Shown here: one piece after another, positions 63,535-64,000 of the stretch
Layout: the number at the start of each line of letters is the position of its first letter
How positions within the stretch are numbered: the stretch's first letter is position 1
From: an uncultured Atopobium sp.
Lineage (GTDB): Bacteria; Actinomycetota; Coriobacteriia; Coriobacteriales; Atopobiaceae
DNA: 64,000 nucleotides
Direction: 5' to 3'
NCBI GenBank assembly: GCA_946997485.1
Contig: CAMPVF010000008.1
Span: 1 to 64,000 of the forward strand
Notes under the pieces: model-generated
Databases searched by the model: none
What the model was told of the DNA's origin: nothing
What the model saw: the letters and a program-made list of their open reading frames with translations, nothing else
Made by a program: the position numbers and the translations under genes

Positions 63535-64000
63535 GTGTTGTCCTCAAACAACATAGAGAACATGAATGAAAACCCGCTTCTCGTACAGGGGCGGGTTCAT
63601 TCCATTGAAACTATGGGCACGGTTGACGGCCCTGGTACGCGCTTAGTTGTTTTTACACAAGGCTGTCCATTTCGCTGCAAGTATTGCCATAATCCCGAAA
63701 CCTGGGGCTTTAAAACAGGCACCACCATGAAGGTTCAAGAGATTATGGATATTTACGAACGTAACCGCCCGTTCTACAGAAAAGGCGGCATTACCTGTAG
63801 TGGTGGTGAGCCGTTAGCTCAGCCACATTTTGTAGGCAACATTTTTAAGGCAGCGCACGAAGACCCCCAAGGGCGCATTCACACCTGCCTGGATTCTTCG
63901 GGCGCAACGTTTAATCCCCGCCACCCCGAGTATGTTGCCGAACTTCTCGACCACACCGATTTGGTGCTGCTCGATATAAAACATTCCGATCCAAAAGGTC
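63535..64000 (+). CDS. pflA: Pyruvate formate-lyase activating enzyme, 5' part
   Basis: The radical SAM enzyme that abstracts hydrogen from the PFL glycine; cut by the right edge after about 155 codons. It shows the [4Fe-4S] motif CPFRCKYCH after GTVDGPGTRLVVFTQG, then CSGGEPLAQPHFV and HTCLDSSGATF. The start is GTG with AAAGG 7 bases upstream; an in-frame ATG at 63562 is the alternative. The PFL glycine it should activate is on the separate 80-residue protein. Confidence 0.93.
   Translation, partial: MLSSNNIENMNENPLLVQGRVHSIETMGTVDGPGTRLVVFTQGCPFRCKYCHNPETWGFKTGTTMKVQEIMDIYERNRPFYRKGGITCSGGEPLAQPHFVGNIFKAAHEDPQGRIHTCLDSSGATFNPRHPEYVAELLDHTDLVLLDIKHSDPKG

Overview
The window looks like chromosomal DNA of a fermentative, host-associated Actinobacterium of the class Coriobacteriia (Atopobium/Lancefieldella/Olsenella type). 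That is inferred from moderate GC, low-GC-Gram-positive-like promoters and Shine-Dalgarno sites, Tat/lipobox substrate-binding proteins, a pyruvate formate-lyase, PEP carboxylase, and secreted proteins with YRLYNP-type (DUF5648) repeats. No phage, IS element, rRNA or CRISPR array was seen. Most genes lie on the minus strand.

Region 1 (1-5.4 kb, transcribed leftward) is a surface-protein locus with three separate simple-sequence-repeat switches: at least 18 CAGA tetranucleotides just inside the 5' end of a gene cut by the window edge, a C9 tract right after the start codon of a secreted C69 peptidase, and a G10 tract filling the -35/-10 spacer of a BspA-like surface protein promoter. Between the genes lies a family of structured elements (two full, one half, one compact) with different stem sequences but conserved loops. 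I regard this locus as the best candidate for an undescribed system.

Region 2 (5.4-24 kb): galactose/methyl-galactoside ABC transporter mglBAC, rmuC, ferrous iron uptake feoA-feoA-feoB, ppc, a Wzx/MATE-like flippase, a zinc-type ArsR repressor with a perfect operator and its P1B metal ATPase, and tRNA-Thr(CGU). Region 3 (24-42.5 kb): a large secreted papain-like peptidase, a membrane-anchored SurA-like protein, HEAT-like, NYN-domain, DegV, Hpf, amino-acid-binding lipoprotein, ComF and HAD genes, the rsmI-metG-rsmA-tatD housekeeping group, and a GH5-fold protein whose two catalytic glutamates appear to be replaced. Region 4 (42.6-54 kb): the Fe-S assembly operon sufCBDSU, an ArsC/Spx-like protein, class II aldolase, and a TPP-riboswitch-controlled transporter for a thiamine precursor. 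Region 5 (54-64 kb): an ABC exporter with a huge coiled-coil FtsX permease, a DJ-1 protein, a MATE pump, and a pyruvate formate-lyase cluster in which the C-terminal glycyl-radical domain is encoded by a separate 80-residue gene, followed by pflA, which runs off the right edge.

Together the genes describe sugar uptake (mgl), glycolysis (fba), mixed-acid fermentation (pfl, ppc), iron and Fe-S supply (feo, suf; PFL activation needs the Fe-S enzyme PflA) and vitamin scavenging, alongside a switchable cell surface. Start codons were re-chosen from Shine-Dalgarno sites in many genes, so several proteins are shorter than the longest open frame.
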